Part shown: positions 43,027 to 52,055 of the stretch, one piece after another
How positions within the stretch are numbered: the stretch's first letter is position 1
Layout of the letters: the number at the start of each line of letters is the position of its first letter
Assembly (NCBI GenBank): GCA_016715895.1
Contig: JADJXH010000004.1
Location: 1,550,001 to 1,614,000 of the forward strand
DNA length: 64,000 bases
Direction: 5' to 3'
Origin: Flavobacteriales bacterium
GTDB taxonomy: Bacteria > Bacteroidota > Bacteroidia > Flavobacteriales_F > PHOS-HE28
Translations under genes and position numbers: made by a program
The notes under the pieces: model-generated
Told to the model about the DNA's origin: nothing
Databases searched by the model: none
Seen by the model: only the letters and a program-made list of their open reading frames with translations

Positions 43027-43034
43027 TAGCTTTG
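43027..43034 (+). promoter_or_regulatory. TAnnTTTG -7 box of the GmrSD-like gene
   Basis: TAGCTTTG, exact consensus, 14 bases before the ATG at 43049. The rest of the 217-base gap (42832-43048) shows no gene. Confidence 0.6.
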
Positions 43035-43048
43035 CATACACGACGACC

Positions 43049-44728
43049 ATGACCGGCATTCAGGATACCAAAAGCAACACCTATCGGCAACTGTTCGGTA
43101 ACGGGCTCACCTATGTGATACCCAAATTCCAACGTGATTACTCTTGGACTTCCGAGCAGTGGGATGACCTCTGGCAGGACATCCAGTCAGTGTTGCGTGG
43201 TGACGAGCCCGGGCATTACATGGGCTACCTGGTGTTGCAGACCGAGAACAACAAGGTGTTCAAAGTGATTGACGGGCAGCAACGGCTCACCACCTTGAGC
43301 ATCCTGATCTTGGCCGTGCTCAAGAGCCTGCACGGCCTAATTGAAAGCGGTGTGGACCCGGACCGCAACAAGCGGCGCATGGAGGCGCTGCGGAACTCCT
43401 ACATCGGCTATCTGGACCCGGTTACCCTTGTGGCGTCCAACAAGATCCATTTGAACCGGAACAACGACGACTACTACAGGACTTACTTGGTACCGTTGGA
43501 CCAGCTGAAGATCCGCAACACGAATGCTTCCGAAAAGTTGATGCGCCAGTGCTTCAATTGGTTCCATGATCGGTTGCGTAGGGAGTACACCACTGGTGAG
43601 GCCTTGGCCGGACTGGTGGATACCATCGTGGACAAGCTCGTGTTCACGGTGATTACAGTGGGGGACGACTTGAACGCCTTCAAGGTGTTCGAGACGCTGA
43701 ACGCACGGGGTGTGCAGCTCTCCGCTGCAGACCTGCTGAAGAATTACTTGTTCTCCGTGGTGGACACCGAAGGCAGTCATACATCCGAGTTGCGGGAGAT
43801 TGAAGAGCTGTGGGCGCAAGTGATGAGCACGCTCGGCGATCAGCGCTTCGAGGAATTCCTGCGGGTCTACTGGAATAGCCGTCGGAAAAATGTGCGCAAG
43901 AACGAGCTGTTCAAGGTCATTCGGAAACACATCCGGCACAAGGGCGAAGCCTTTGCGTTGCTTCGGGACCTGCGCCGCACGGCCGATCTGTTCATGGCTT
44001 TACGCAACCCGGAAGATGAGCTCTGGAAGGCCGACCGGCCTATACAATACCACCTGGAGGAGTTGCGCATGTTCCAAGTGCGCCAGCATCTGCCCTTGCT
44101 GATGTCCGCTCACGAATCCCTGGACAAGGCTGGCTTCCACAAGGTCCTGGAGGCCTGCAGTGTCATCTCCTTGCGCTACAATGTGATCGGCGGTTTGAAC
44201 CCGAACGAACAGGATCGGGTTTATAACGATGCTGCCTTGCGGATCCACAAGGAAAAGCAGTTTGCCTTAAGCTGGTTGCAGGAGGTCTATCCGGACGATG
44301 AAAGTTTCGAGACGACCTTCTCCAACGTCGCCTTCAAAGACACCTCTAGGAACAACAAGATCGTCCGTTATCTGCTGGCCTCTGTCGAGCGGAGGAAGCA
44401 CCAAACAGAGGTGGATCCCTTTGGTGAGAGCATGTCCATCGAGCATGTCATGCCAAGATCGGCCGTCGAGGACTGGGGAATCGACGATGACGTCTACGAG
44501 AGGTGCGTCTTCAGGCTGGGAAACCTGACGCTGTTGGAGGCATCACGAAATAAGGATGCCAGTTCGAAGCTCTACACGGAAAAGCGTGGTCTCTATGAGG
44601 GCAGCACATTCGGGATAACCCGGGCCATCGCCGAGCATTACTCCGAGTGGGGTGAGGAGCAGATCTCCAAACGTCAGAAGCAGCTTGCTAAGCAGGCCCG
44701 GGATATTTGGTCGCTTCGGATGAGCTGA
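43049..44728 (+). CDS. GmrSD-like DUF262/DUF1524 protein (type IV restriction)
   Basis: A 559-residue protein. The N-terminal DUF262 domain shows PKFQRDYSW and VIDGQQRLTTL (73-83), the nucleotide-binding ParB-like core. The C-terminal DUF1524 domain carries the His-Me nuclease motif SIEHVMPRS (about 460) and RLGNLTLLE...N (about 489). This is the single-chain arrangement of GmrS and GmrD, which cut modified phage DNA in an NTP-dependent way. It has its own promoter and lies just after the broken nuclease-methyltransferase, so it is part of the same defence island. GC is lower than in the core genes. Confidence 0.88.
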   Translation: MTGIQDTKSNTYRQLFGNGLTYVIPKFQRDYSWTSEQWDDLWQDIQSVLRGDEPGHYMGYLVLQTENNKVFKVIDGQQRLTTLSILILAVLKSLHGLIESGVDPDRNKRRMEALRNSYIGYLDPVTLVASNKIHLNRNNDDYYRTYLVPLDQLKIRNTNASEKLMRQCFNWFHDRLRREYTTGEALAGLVDTIVDKLVFTVITVGDDLNAFKVFETLNARGVQLSAADLLKNYLFSVVDTEGSHTSELREIEELWAQVMSTLGDQRFEEFLRVYWNSRRKNVRKNELFKVIRKHIRHKGEAFALLRDLRRTADLFMALRNPEDELWKADRPIQYHLEELRMFQVRQHLPLLMSAHESLDKAGFHKVLEACSVISLRYNVIGGLNPNEQDRVYNDAALRIHKEKQFALSWLQEVYPDDESFETTFSNVAFKDTSRNNKIVRYLLASVERRKHQTEVDPFGESMSIEHVMPRSAVEDWGIDDDVYERCVFRLGNLTLLEASRNKDASSKLYTEKRGLYEGSTFGITRAIAEHYSEWGEEQISKRQKQLAKQARDIWSLRMS

Positions 44729-44814
44729 ACAAAGCAGGATACATTACTACTGCAGGGTGATCTGCATTACCACCTGCGCGCCCCATCGCTTCCAGCATCA
44801 GCAGGGATGGCGCG

Positions 44815-45015
44815 TTGATCGCCCACGCCGAACAGGATGCCTACCTTTGGGTGCATGAATGCGAACAGCGCACCGATGAGATCCTTTCCCGGCTTCCGGC
44901 CGATTGGGGCATCGATGTAGCCAACTTGCGCCAACGGCTGCAGGACCGGCTCTTCGATCCGCAGCGCCTTCCCGCCGTTCTGGACCATTTCCACGCCTTG
45001 TTGGCCCAATGTTGA
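44815..45015 (+). CDS. Small hypothetical protein in the defence island
   Basis: A 66-residue frame starting with TTG, predicted helical and charged (LIAHAEQDAYLWVHECEQRT, RLQDRLFDPQRLPAVLDHFH). It lies 34 bases before the next unknown gene on the same strand, and the pair may be an operon. It could be the remnant of a longer protein because no good start is present. No family is recognised. Confidence 0.4.
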   Translation: MIAHAEQDAYLWVHECEQRTDEILSRLPADWGIDVANLRQRLQDRLFDPQRLPAVLDHFHALLAQC

Positions 45016-45049
45016 CCCCACGCCTGCGCCGGGCTTCGGCGCCGAACCC

Positions 45050-45913
45050 ATGAGCAGCTTCTATTCCATCGTCCATGCCGGGATCAATCCCGTGGCCGGC
45101 GACAAGCTGGCCGTGGGGCTTTTCATGCGCGGTGCGCAAGGGCCTCGTTTCGCCTGGAGCCGCAACAGGGTGGGCGTGGTGCGCGACCTGTTGGGGCGCG
45201 ATGCCCACCGCATGCTGGTGGTGAACCTGAAGGCGCTGGCCCGGGAGACCCAGGCGGATGCGAAGTTTAGCGCCGGGCTGTTCAGCCAAGTGGAGGCCGG
45301 AGAGCTGGCAGGGCAGTTGTTGCAGGAGCCCTACTTCGAGTACCTGAGCCGATACAGCCGTAATCTGCTCACCTTCGGACCGGTCACACGCATTGAAGTG
45401 GAAGCGGATGAAGCACGGTTCGCAGCCCTCTTCAAGCTGCTGGTGGATGATCACGAGCCAAGTAGCAAACCGGCCACCTCGGACATTGATGAAGTGCGGG
45501 AAGGTTTGCGCGCACGCACCGCTCAGCGGCTGGCATGGGAGGTAACGCTCACGCAGGCACGCTTGCCCGGTCTGCTCATGCCTGCGGTCACCATCGGCTT
45601 CCACGGCCGCAACGAATTGGACGTGATCGGCGAGGTGGTGGACTTTGAGCGGCCCAACTACCATTTGGAGAACCAGTTGTACGAGCTGAACGATGTGCAG
45701 CGCGCCATCAGTGCGAACAAGCAGCTGGGCAAGGCCTACGTGGTGGGCGATGAGCCGGATGCGAACACGCATGCGAAGCAACATGCCACGTGGAAGGCGT
45801 TCCGCGCACAGAGCCGATACACTGTGGTGCCAAGCAATGAGGTAAAGGAGGTGGAGAATTATATGGAGGAGCACAACGTGCGGCCGGTGGAATTGAACGA
45901 GACTGTTCAGTAA
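45050..45913 (+). CDS. Hypothetical protein whose 3' end is rewritten by an IS
   Basis: A 287-residue soluble protein beginning MSSFYSIVHAGINPVAGDKL, faintly reminiscent of DUF3037 proteins (weak). The middle is mixed alpha/beta and the C-terminus is charged. The last four codons and the TAA stop come from the left end of the IS256-family element. Joining the sequence across the element at the target duplication gives an end two codons after ELN (Asn-Gly-stop), so the insertion replaced one residue by four and probably left function intact. A role in defence is suggested only by location. Confidence 0.6.
   Translation: MSSFYSIVHAGINPVAGDKLAVGLFMRGAQGPRFAWSRNRVGVVRDLLGRDAHRMLVVNLKALARETQADAKFSAGLFSQVEAGELAGQLLQEPYFEYLSRYSRNLLTFGPVTRIEVEADEARFAALFKLLVDDHEPSSKPATSDIDEVREGLRARTAQRLAWEVTLTQARLPGLLMPAVTIGFHGRNELDVIGEVVDFERPNYHLENQLYELNDVQRAISANKQLGKAYVVGDEPDANTHAKQHATWKAFRAQSRYTVVPSNEVKEVENYMEEHNVRPVELNETVQ
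45891..45898. repeat. Target-site duplication of the IS256-family element (left copy)
   Basis: AATTGAAC, identical to 47283-47290 on the other side of the element. Confidence 0.8.
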
Positions 45914-47282
45914 AGTGTGTCAGGCCGGATTGCGAACTTCAACACCTGACCCATGGAGGACAAGACGGACAAGTTCGATTACGAAGCCTTCGAGAAGGAG
46001 GCCATGAAGCAATTGCTACTGGGCAAGCCCTTGAGCGGCAGCGATGGGGTGCTGACCCCGCTGGTGAAGCGACTGATGGAGGCCTCGCTACGGGGCGAGC
46101 TGAGCGCTCACCTGGCCGAGGAGCCGCCTGGAGGTAACCGGCGCAACGGACATGGGCGCAAGCGGGTGAAGACCGCCCACGGAGAGGTGGAGATCGCCAC
46201 GCCGCGCGACCGTGAGGGAACCTTCGACCCGGTGCTGCTGCCCAAGCGCGAGCGCGTGCTGAACGCCGAGCTGGACATGAAGATCATCAAGCTCTACGGG
46301 CTTGGGATGAGCCAGCGCGACATAAGCGACCATGTGCGGGACCTGTACGGCATCGAGGTGAGCGAGGCCACGATCAGCGCGGTGACCGACCAGGTGATCG
46401 CCGATGTACAGACCTGGCGGCAGCGGCCCTGGAGGCGCGCTACGCGATCGTGTGGCTCGATGCCATCCACTTCAAGGTGAAGCAGGAAGGGCGCGTGGTG
46501 AACAAGGCCGTATACACCGCCTTGGGCGTTGGCCCCGATGGCCACAAGGACCTGCTGGGCCTGTACGTGGGGCAGAGCGAAGGGGCCAAGTTCTGGCTGG
46601 GCGTGCTGGGCGACCTGCGCCAACGCGGCGTGGAGGACATGCTGATCGCATGCATCGACAACCTGAGCGGCTTCTCCGACGCGATCTCCTTGGTGTACCC
46701 ACAGAGCGATATCCAGCTCTGCATCGTGCACCAGGTGCGCAATACCCTGAAGTACATCAGCTACAAGCACTACAAGGAGGTGGTCAAGGACATGCGGGCC
46801 ATCTACCGGGCCCCTGGTGAGCAGCAAGCGCTGCATGCCCTGGAGGTCTTCAGCGACAAATGGGGGAACGCTACCCGCAGGCGGTGAGCTCCTGGCACAC
46901 CAACTGGCCGCTGCTGGCCAGCCAGTACCGCTACAGCGAGCGCATCCGGCGGCTCATCTACACCACCAATCCCATCGAGGGCTTCCACGCTCAGCTGCGC
47001 AAGTACACCAAGACCAAGCGCGTCTTCGACAACGACATGGCCCTGCTCAAGCTGCTCTATCTGGCCCAGCAGCGCATCGTGGAGAAAATGGCCGCCAAGC
47101 CCATCTTCGCTTGGAGGGAGATAGCCGCCGAGCTACGCCTGCTCTTCGGCCCACGCTTCGATCCACAGGCGATCAACACCGATCAACAGGTTCTGAGTCT
47201 CCCCCGGACCCCCTCGTTCAAAACCCAACAACATCAACATCATCAGCAATAACGATGATGACACACTTTATCTAACAGACCC
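45899..47282 (+). mobile_element. IS256-family insertion sequence, 1384 bp
   Basis: Left end GAGACTGTT...TAAAGTGTGTCA and right end TGACACACTTTA...AACAGACCC form imperfect terminal inverted repeats with a perfect 12-bp inner part (45911-45922 and 47259-47270). The element is flanked by the 8-bp direct repeat AATTGAAC (45891-45898 and 47283-47290), the target-duplication length expected for this family. The intact duplication points to a recent insertion. Confidence 0.88.
45953..47252 (+). pseudogene. IS256-family transposase broken by two frameshifts
   Basis: Three consecutive frames together encode one mutator-type transposase: EDKTDKFDYEAFEKEAMKQL...ISAVTDQVIADVQTW, then IVWLDAIHFKVKQEGRVVNK...GVEDMLIACIDNLSGF, then GERYPQAVSSWHTNW...YTTNPIEGFHAQLRKYTK. 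The D-D-E residues fall in WLDAIH, CIDNLSGF and NPIEGFH. Frame changes occur at a CCC run (46427-46429) and a GGGGG run (46862-46866); one extra base at each would restore the reading frame. Either the transposase is dead or these are homopolymer errors in the assembly. Confidence 0.88.
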
Positions 47283-47328
47283 AATTGAACGGATAATTTC
47301 GTTCGGCCTTCACCGATGGCCACCTTCC

Positions 47329-48806
47329 TCACCGCCACCCCACCATCCCCCCGCACAACCACCACGTCCTTCCAAAACCCATGTCCCGCAGCACCTGTGC
47401 GGCCTGAGCACTTCTTCCGCCGCCCGTGGCGCACACGGTGATGATGCGTTCACGGGGCGACCAGCTGCGCGCCCGCTCCAGCAGCTCGGTCAGCGGGATG
47501 TTGATCGCGTGCGGAAGATGTCCGCTGGCATACTCTTCTGGACTGCGCACATCCACCACGCGCACACCGGGGCTGTTCAGCAGCGGCTTCAGGTCCTCTG
47601 GTTCCAGGCATTCGCGTTCGCTGGGCATGCGCAGCCACACGAGCAGACCGCTGAGCACCGTGACCACGCCGATGGCGAGGATGGAGGCCGTGATGCCGAA
47701 GCGATCCGCGATGAGGCCGGTGAGCAGTGCGCCGATCGCGTAGCCCAGGTCGCGCCACAGGCGGAACACGCCCACGGCCTCGCTGCGCTGTTGCGGATGC
47801 GTGTGCGCGGCGATCACCGCGAGGAAAGTCGGGTACACGAGCGCCGTGCCCAGGCCCAGCGCGGCACTGAGCGCGATGAAGGCGCCTTGTGCGTGCACGA
47901 CCGGCAGGCCGAGGATGGCGATGCCTTGCAGCACCATGCCGATGATGAGCAAGGAGCGGCGGTTCACATGGTCCGCCAGCTTGCCGGTGAAGAGCTGGCC
48001 GAGGCCCCACACGGCGGGGTACACGGCGGCGATGAGGCCGATGCGCTCGGGGCCGAGGCCCTCGTGCAGCAGCAGCACGGGCAGCAGGCCCCACAGCATG
48101 CCGTCGTTCAGGTTGTTCACCAGTCCGGCCTGGGTGACAGGGCCCAGCGTGCGGTGCGTAAGGCTGGTCTCCACGAACACGCGCTTCAGCTTGGGGAGGA
48201 CGCTGGTGGCGCCCTCAGCGGCCACGTGGTGCACGGTGTCCTTCACCCAGAGCAGCGTGAGCAACAGACCGATGACCGCGATGCCGATGCCCACTTGGAA
48301 GGGCACCGGCCGTGGACCGTGATGTGCGGCCAGGTAGCCGGTGAGAAAGGCCATGCCGCCCACGGCGAGGTAACCGGCGAACTCGTTGAGGCCCATGGCC
48401 AGGCCGCGGTCCTTCTCGCCCACGAGGTCCATCTTCATCACCACCGTGCTGCTCCACGCGAAGCCCTGGTGGATGCCCAGCAGGATGTTGGCCGCCACCA
48501 CCCACGCCCAGGCATCGGCGTGGATGAGCAGGAAGGGCACGGGCAGTGCGTGGCTCCAGCCGATCACCAACAAGGCTTTGCGGCCGTAGCGTCCGGCGAG
48601 CCGGCCGGTGAAGTAGTTGGCCAGCGCCTTGCTGATGCCGAAGGCCATGATGAAGCTGAGCGCAGCGGCATGGGAGGCGATGCCGAACTCCGCTTCCGCC
48701 AGCAGCGGCAGCACGGTGCGCTCGATGCCCACCATGCCGCCCACGAAGGCGTTGACGATGACGAGCAGGGTGAACTGCTTCCAGTTGGCGCGGAGGCCGA
48801 GGGTGG

Positions 48807-48810
<4 letters not shown>
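47329..48810 (-). CDS. MFS transporter fused to a rhodanese domain, ars operon
   Basis: A 493-residue protein: about 12 membrane helices of the major facilitator superfamily (NAFVGGMVGIERTVLPLL; YFTGRLAGRYGRKALL) up to residue 395, then a rhodanese domain (about 405-493) with RVVDVRSPEEYASGHLPHA and an active-site loop CATGGGRS whose cysteine is at about 460. The ATG at 48810 overlaps the acr3 stop as ATGA. Its place at the end of an arsenic operon suggests efflux of an arsenical or thio-arsenical, with the rhodanese supplying or handling sulfur; this is inference. Confidence 0.85.
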
Positions 48811-49841
<1,031 letters not shown>

Positions 49842-49856
49842 TGATCAGTTCAGTTC

Positions 49857-49939
49857 AACCACGGATGAACACAGATGGACACGGATGGGGGAGGCAGAGG
49901 CGGTAGTTCATCTGTGTGGATCAGTGTCCATCCGTGGTT
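49857..49939. repeat. REP-like palindrome between arsC and acr3
   Basis: AACCACGGATG (49857-49867) pairs with CATCCGTGGTT (49929-49939), and ACACAGATG pairs with CATCTGTGT inside. It is a long hairpin in the only sizeable spacer of the ars operon, similar in design to other dispersed repeats of the window. Confidence 0.75.
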
Positions 49940-49942
49940 GTC

Positions 49943-50620
49943 CTATCGCGCCGCTTGCTGCATCACGTACCACAGTTCCGCCGCGATCTGAAGGCAGCGT
50001 TCATCGTAGCGCGCGGCCTCCTCGGGCGTGCCATCGGCCTCCTTGGGGTCGTTGTAGGGCAGGCTGATGCGGTCCAAGGCACCGAACACGATGGGGCAAT
50101 TCTTGTCCGCCTCCGAGCAGGTCATCACCGCGCAGAATTCCTTCTGTGGATTGGCGGGGTCGTTGTACACCTTGCTCCAGCAGCGTTCCGCGGCATGGTC
50201 CTTCGCGAACGACACCTCGACCACCGGGTTCTTCCCTTCGGGCTTCACCACCTGGAATCCTGCGCGCTCCACCGCCGCCACGGCACGCGGGTTGAAGGCC
50301 GTGGCCTCCGTGCCGCCGCTGTGGGTGCGCACATGGTCCTGGGCGAAGGTCCACGCGGCGGTCGCGGCCCACAGTTGGCTCAGGTGGCTGCGCCGGCTGT
50401 TGTGCGTGCAGATGAAGGTGAGGTCGGCCGTGGCGCCGGCGGCCTTGCGCTCCTTCACGAAGGCCGCGATGAGGTCGAGGCGCTCCTTGCGCTCGGCAGG
50501 GATGGCGGCCATGGCGGGTACCACGCGTTCGTCCACGTAGCGGTGCAGGTCGGGGTGCAGGGCGCGGTCCATGGGTGTGTCAGGCGTGAGCAGGGATAGG
50601 AGGAGCGTGGGGAACAGCAT
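49943..50620 (-). CDS. arsC: Arsenate reductase, low-molecular-weight phosphatase type
   Basis: A 225-residue protein with the phosphatase loop ICTHNSRRS (CX5R, C71 to R77) and later DPAN...FCAVMTCSEADKNCPIVFG and LPYNDP (acidic loop). This thioredoxin-coupled ArsC class reduces As(V) to As(III) for export by ACR3. Two starts are possible: 50620 (hydrophobic MLFPTLLLSLL start, used here) and 50572 (MDRALHPDLHRY). The second gives a more conventional cytosolic N-terminus. The spacing of 19 bases to arsM favours the first. Confidence 0.88.
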   Translation of the reverse strand: MLFPTLLLSLLTPDTPMDRALHPDLHRYVDERVVPAMAAIPAERKERLDLIAAFVKERKAAGATADLTFICTHNSRRSHLSQLWAATAAWTFAQDHVRTHSGGTEATAFNPRAVAAVERAGFQVVKPEGKNPVVEVSFAKDHAAERCWSKVYNDPANPQKEFCAVMTCSEADKNCPIVFGALDRISLPYNDPKEADGTPEEAARYDERCLQIAAELWYVMQQAAR

Positions 50621-50639
50621 GTTGATCGGGGTGTTGGGG

Positions 50640-51560
50640 TCAGCAGCAGCCCGATCCCAGGTCGCAACCGGGCAGGGCGTGCACACCTTCGGGGTTGGCG
50701 GGGGTGAGGTCCTTCAGGGCCTGCTTTTGCCCTTTGGGCGCGCAGCAGTCCACGCTGCTCTTGCGGGCGAACACCGTGATGCTGAAGATGCCCGTGCCGC
50801 TGGCCTTGAAGGTGACGAGCTCTTCGGCGTTCAGGTAGTTCGAGAGGATATCGTCCGGCACCACGATGGGCTTGCGCTTCTGCACGGTGATATCCTCGAA
50901 GCCCAGCTCGCGGATGATGCCGAGGTATTCGCTTTCCTGCAGGGCGCCGCTCACACAGCCGGCGTACATCTCCGCAGCGCCTTGGATCGCGGGGGGCAGT
51001 TCGCCCACCAGCACCACATCGCTGATGCTGAAGTGCCCGCCGGGCTTCAACACGCGCAGCACCTCGCTGAAGGCCTTCCGCTTGTCGGGCACCAGGTTCA
51101 GCACGCAGTTGCTCACCACCACGTCCACCATGCAGGCGGAAAGGGGCAGCGCCTCGATGTCGCCCTGGCGGAACTCCACGTTCTGGTGGTCCAGCTTGCG
51201 GGCGTTCTCCCTGGCCTTGGCGATCATCTCGGGGGTGAAGTCCACGCCGATCACGCGGCCGTCCTCGCCGGTCTCGTGGCGCGCCACGAAGCAGTCGTTG
51301 CCGGCACCGCTGCCCAGGTCGAGCACGGTGTCGCCTTTCTTGATGCCTGCGAACTGCGTGGGCAGCCCGCAGCCCAGACCCAGGTCGGCGTCCGGGTTGT
51401 AGCCTGCCACTCGGGTGTAATCATCGGTCATGATGGTGTACACCTCGGTGCTGCAGCCCCCGGCGCCGCAGCAGCTGCTGGCGTTGGTGGCCTTGTCCTG
51501 GCGGGCGATCTCGGCGTACTTGGCGCGGACGAGGTCCTTGGTCTCTTGTGCGGTGTTCAT
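50640..51560 (-). CDS. arsM: Arsenite S-adenosylmethionine methyltransferase
   Basis: A 306-residue methyltransferase with AdoMet motif VLDLGSGAGNDCFVA, VIGVDFTPEMIAKA and the ArsM-type cysteines (SSCCGAGGCS near residue 30, VVVSNCVLNL, MYAGCVSGAL). It methylates As(III) to volatile or less toxic forms. The ATG at 51560 (MNTAQETKDLVRAKYAEIA) fits the family; upstream in-frame codons lie in the intergenic hairpin. The C-terminus ends in a Cys pair (GSGCC). Confidence 0.92.
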   Translation of the reverse strand: MNTAQETKDLVRAKYAEIARQDKATNASSCCGAGGCSTEVYTIMTDDYTRVAGYNPDADLGLGCGLPTQFAGIKKGDTVLDLGSGAGNDCFVARHETGEDGRVIGVDFTPEMIAKARENARKLDHQNVEFRQGDIEALPLSACMVDVVVSNCVLNLVPDKRKAFSEVLRVLKPGGHFSISDVVLVGELPPAIQGAAEMYAGCVSGALQESEYLGIIRELGFEDITVQKRKPIVVPDDILSNYLNAEELVTFKASGTGIFSITVFARKSSVDCCAPKGQKQALKDLTPANPEGVHALPGCDLGSGCC

Positions 51561-51577
51561 GGCGTTATTGGTTGTTG

Positions 51578-51637
51578 GGGCGAGGTTCACCTTGCCCATG
51601 CATTTGTTCGTGAACTCGGGCGAGGTGAACCTCGCCC
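51578..51637. repeat. Alternative hairpins between arsR and arsM
   Basis: GGGCGAGGTTCACCT (51578-51592) is the perfect reverse complement of 51623-51637. The right arm can instead close on itself: GGGCGAGG (51618-51625) with CCTCGCCC (51630-51637). Two mutually exclusive structures are therefore possible in the leader of arsM. Confidence 0.75.
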
Positions 51638-51641
51638 GCAC

Positions 51642-51971
51642 TCAGCAGCAGCTGTCGATGGGTGTGTAGGTGGCGAAGAGCTTGGCGAAGGCGGCCTCCG
51701 CCCTGGCCCAGGCTTTGGGTTCGATACAGTAGCACACGCTGGTGCCTTCCACGGTCCCCTTGATCAGGCCGGCGTCCTTCAGCTCCCGCAGATGCTGGCT
51801 GATGGTGGCCTGGGCAAGCCCCAGTTCCTCCACCAGGCTCCCGCAGATGCAGGTGTTCTCCTTCAGCATGTACTGCAGGATGGCGATGCGCGCGGGGTGG
51901 CCCAGCACCCTGGCCCAGGTGGCCAGCTGGTTCTGCTGCGCGGTGAAGAGGTCGGCCTTGGTAACGCCCAT
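51642..51971 (-). CDS. arsR: ArsR-family transcriptional repressor
   Basis: A 109-residue winged-helix regulator (VLGHPARIAILQYMLKENTC, ISQHLRELKDAGLI). The As(III) cysteine pattern is CIC in ENTCICGS, with further cysteines at VCYC and the C-terminal DSCC. It is the first gene of the ars operon and has a palindromic candidate operator 17 bases upstream of its start. Release by arsenite would induce arsM, arsC, acr3 and the MFS-rhodanese gene. Confidence 0.93.
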   Translation of the reverse strand: MGVTKADLFTAQQNQLATWARVLGHPARIAILQYMLKENTCICGSLVEELGLAQATISQHLRELKDAGLIKGTVEGTSVCYCIEPKAWARAEAAFAKLFATYTPIDSCC

Positions 51972-51987
51972 GGAGGATCGTGAATAG

Positions 51988-52003
51988 ATCGCAATATTAC
52001 GAT
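51988..52003. promoter_or_regulatory. Candidate ArsR operator
   Basis: ATCGCAATATTACGAT, a 16-base dyad with 14 matching positions, AT-rich in a GC-rich region, directly upstream of arsR. Confidence 0.6.
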
Positions 52004-52055
52004 GAAAAGGAGATCATCGGTAAATGCCGATGAACGGATCGTGATGGACCGTTGG

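Noticed and set aside
44842..44849. TACCTTTG as a promoter
   Set aside because: It lies in the frame of the 66-residue small gene (Tyr-Leu-Trp codons), and the ATG after it gives only a 20-codon peptide.
44815..45913. Toxin-antitoxin pair
   Set aside because: The size order (small then large) fits loosely, but neither protein shows a toxin or antitoxin motif.
47283..47328. Promoter or gene between the IS and the MFS-rhodanese stop
   Set aside because: Only 46 bases, holding the target duplication and the original end of the disrupted gene.
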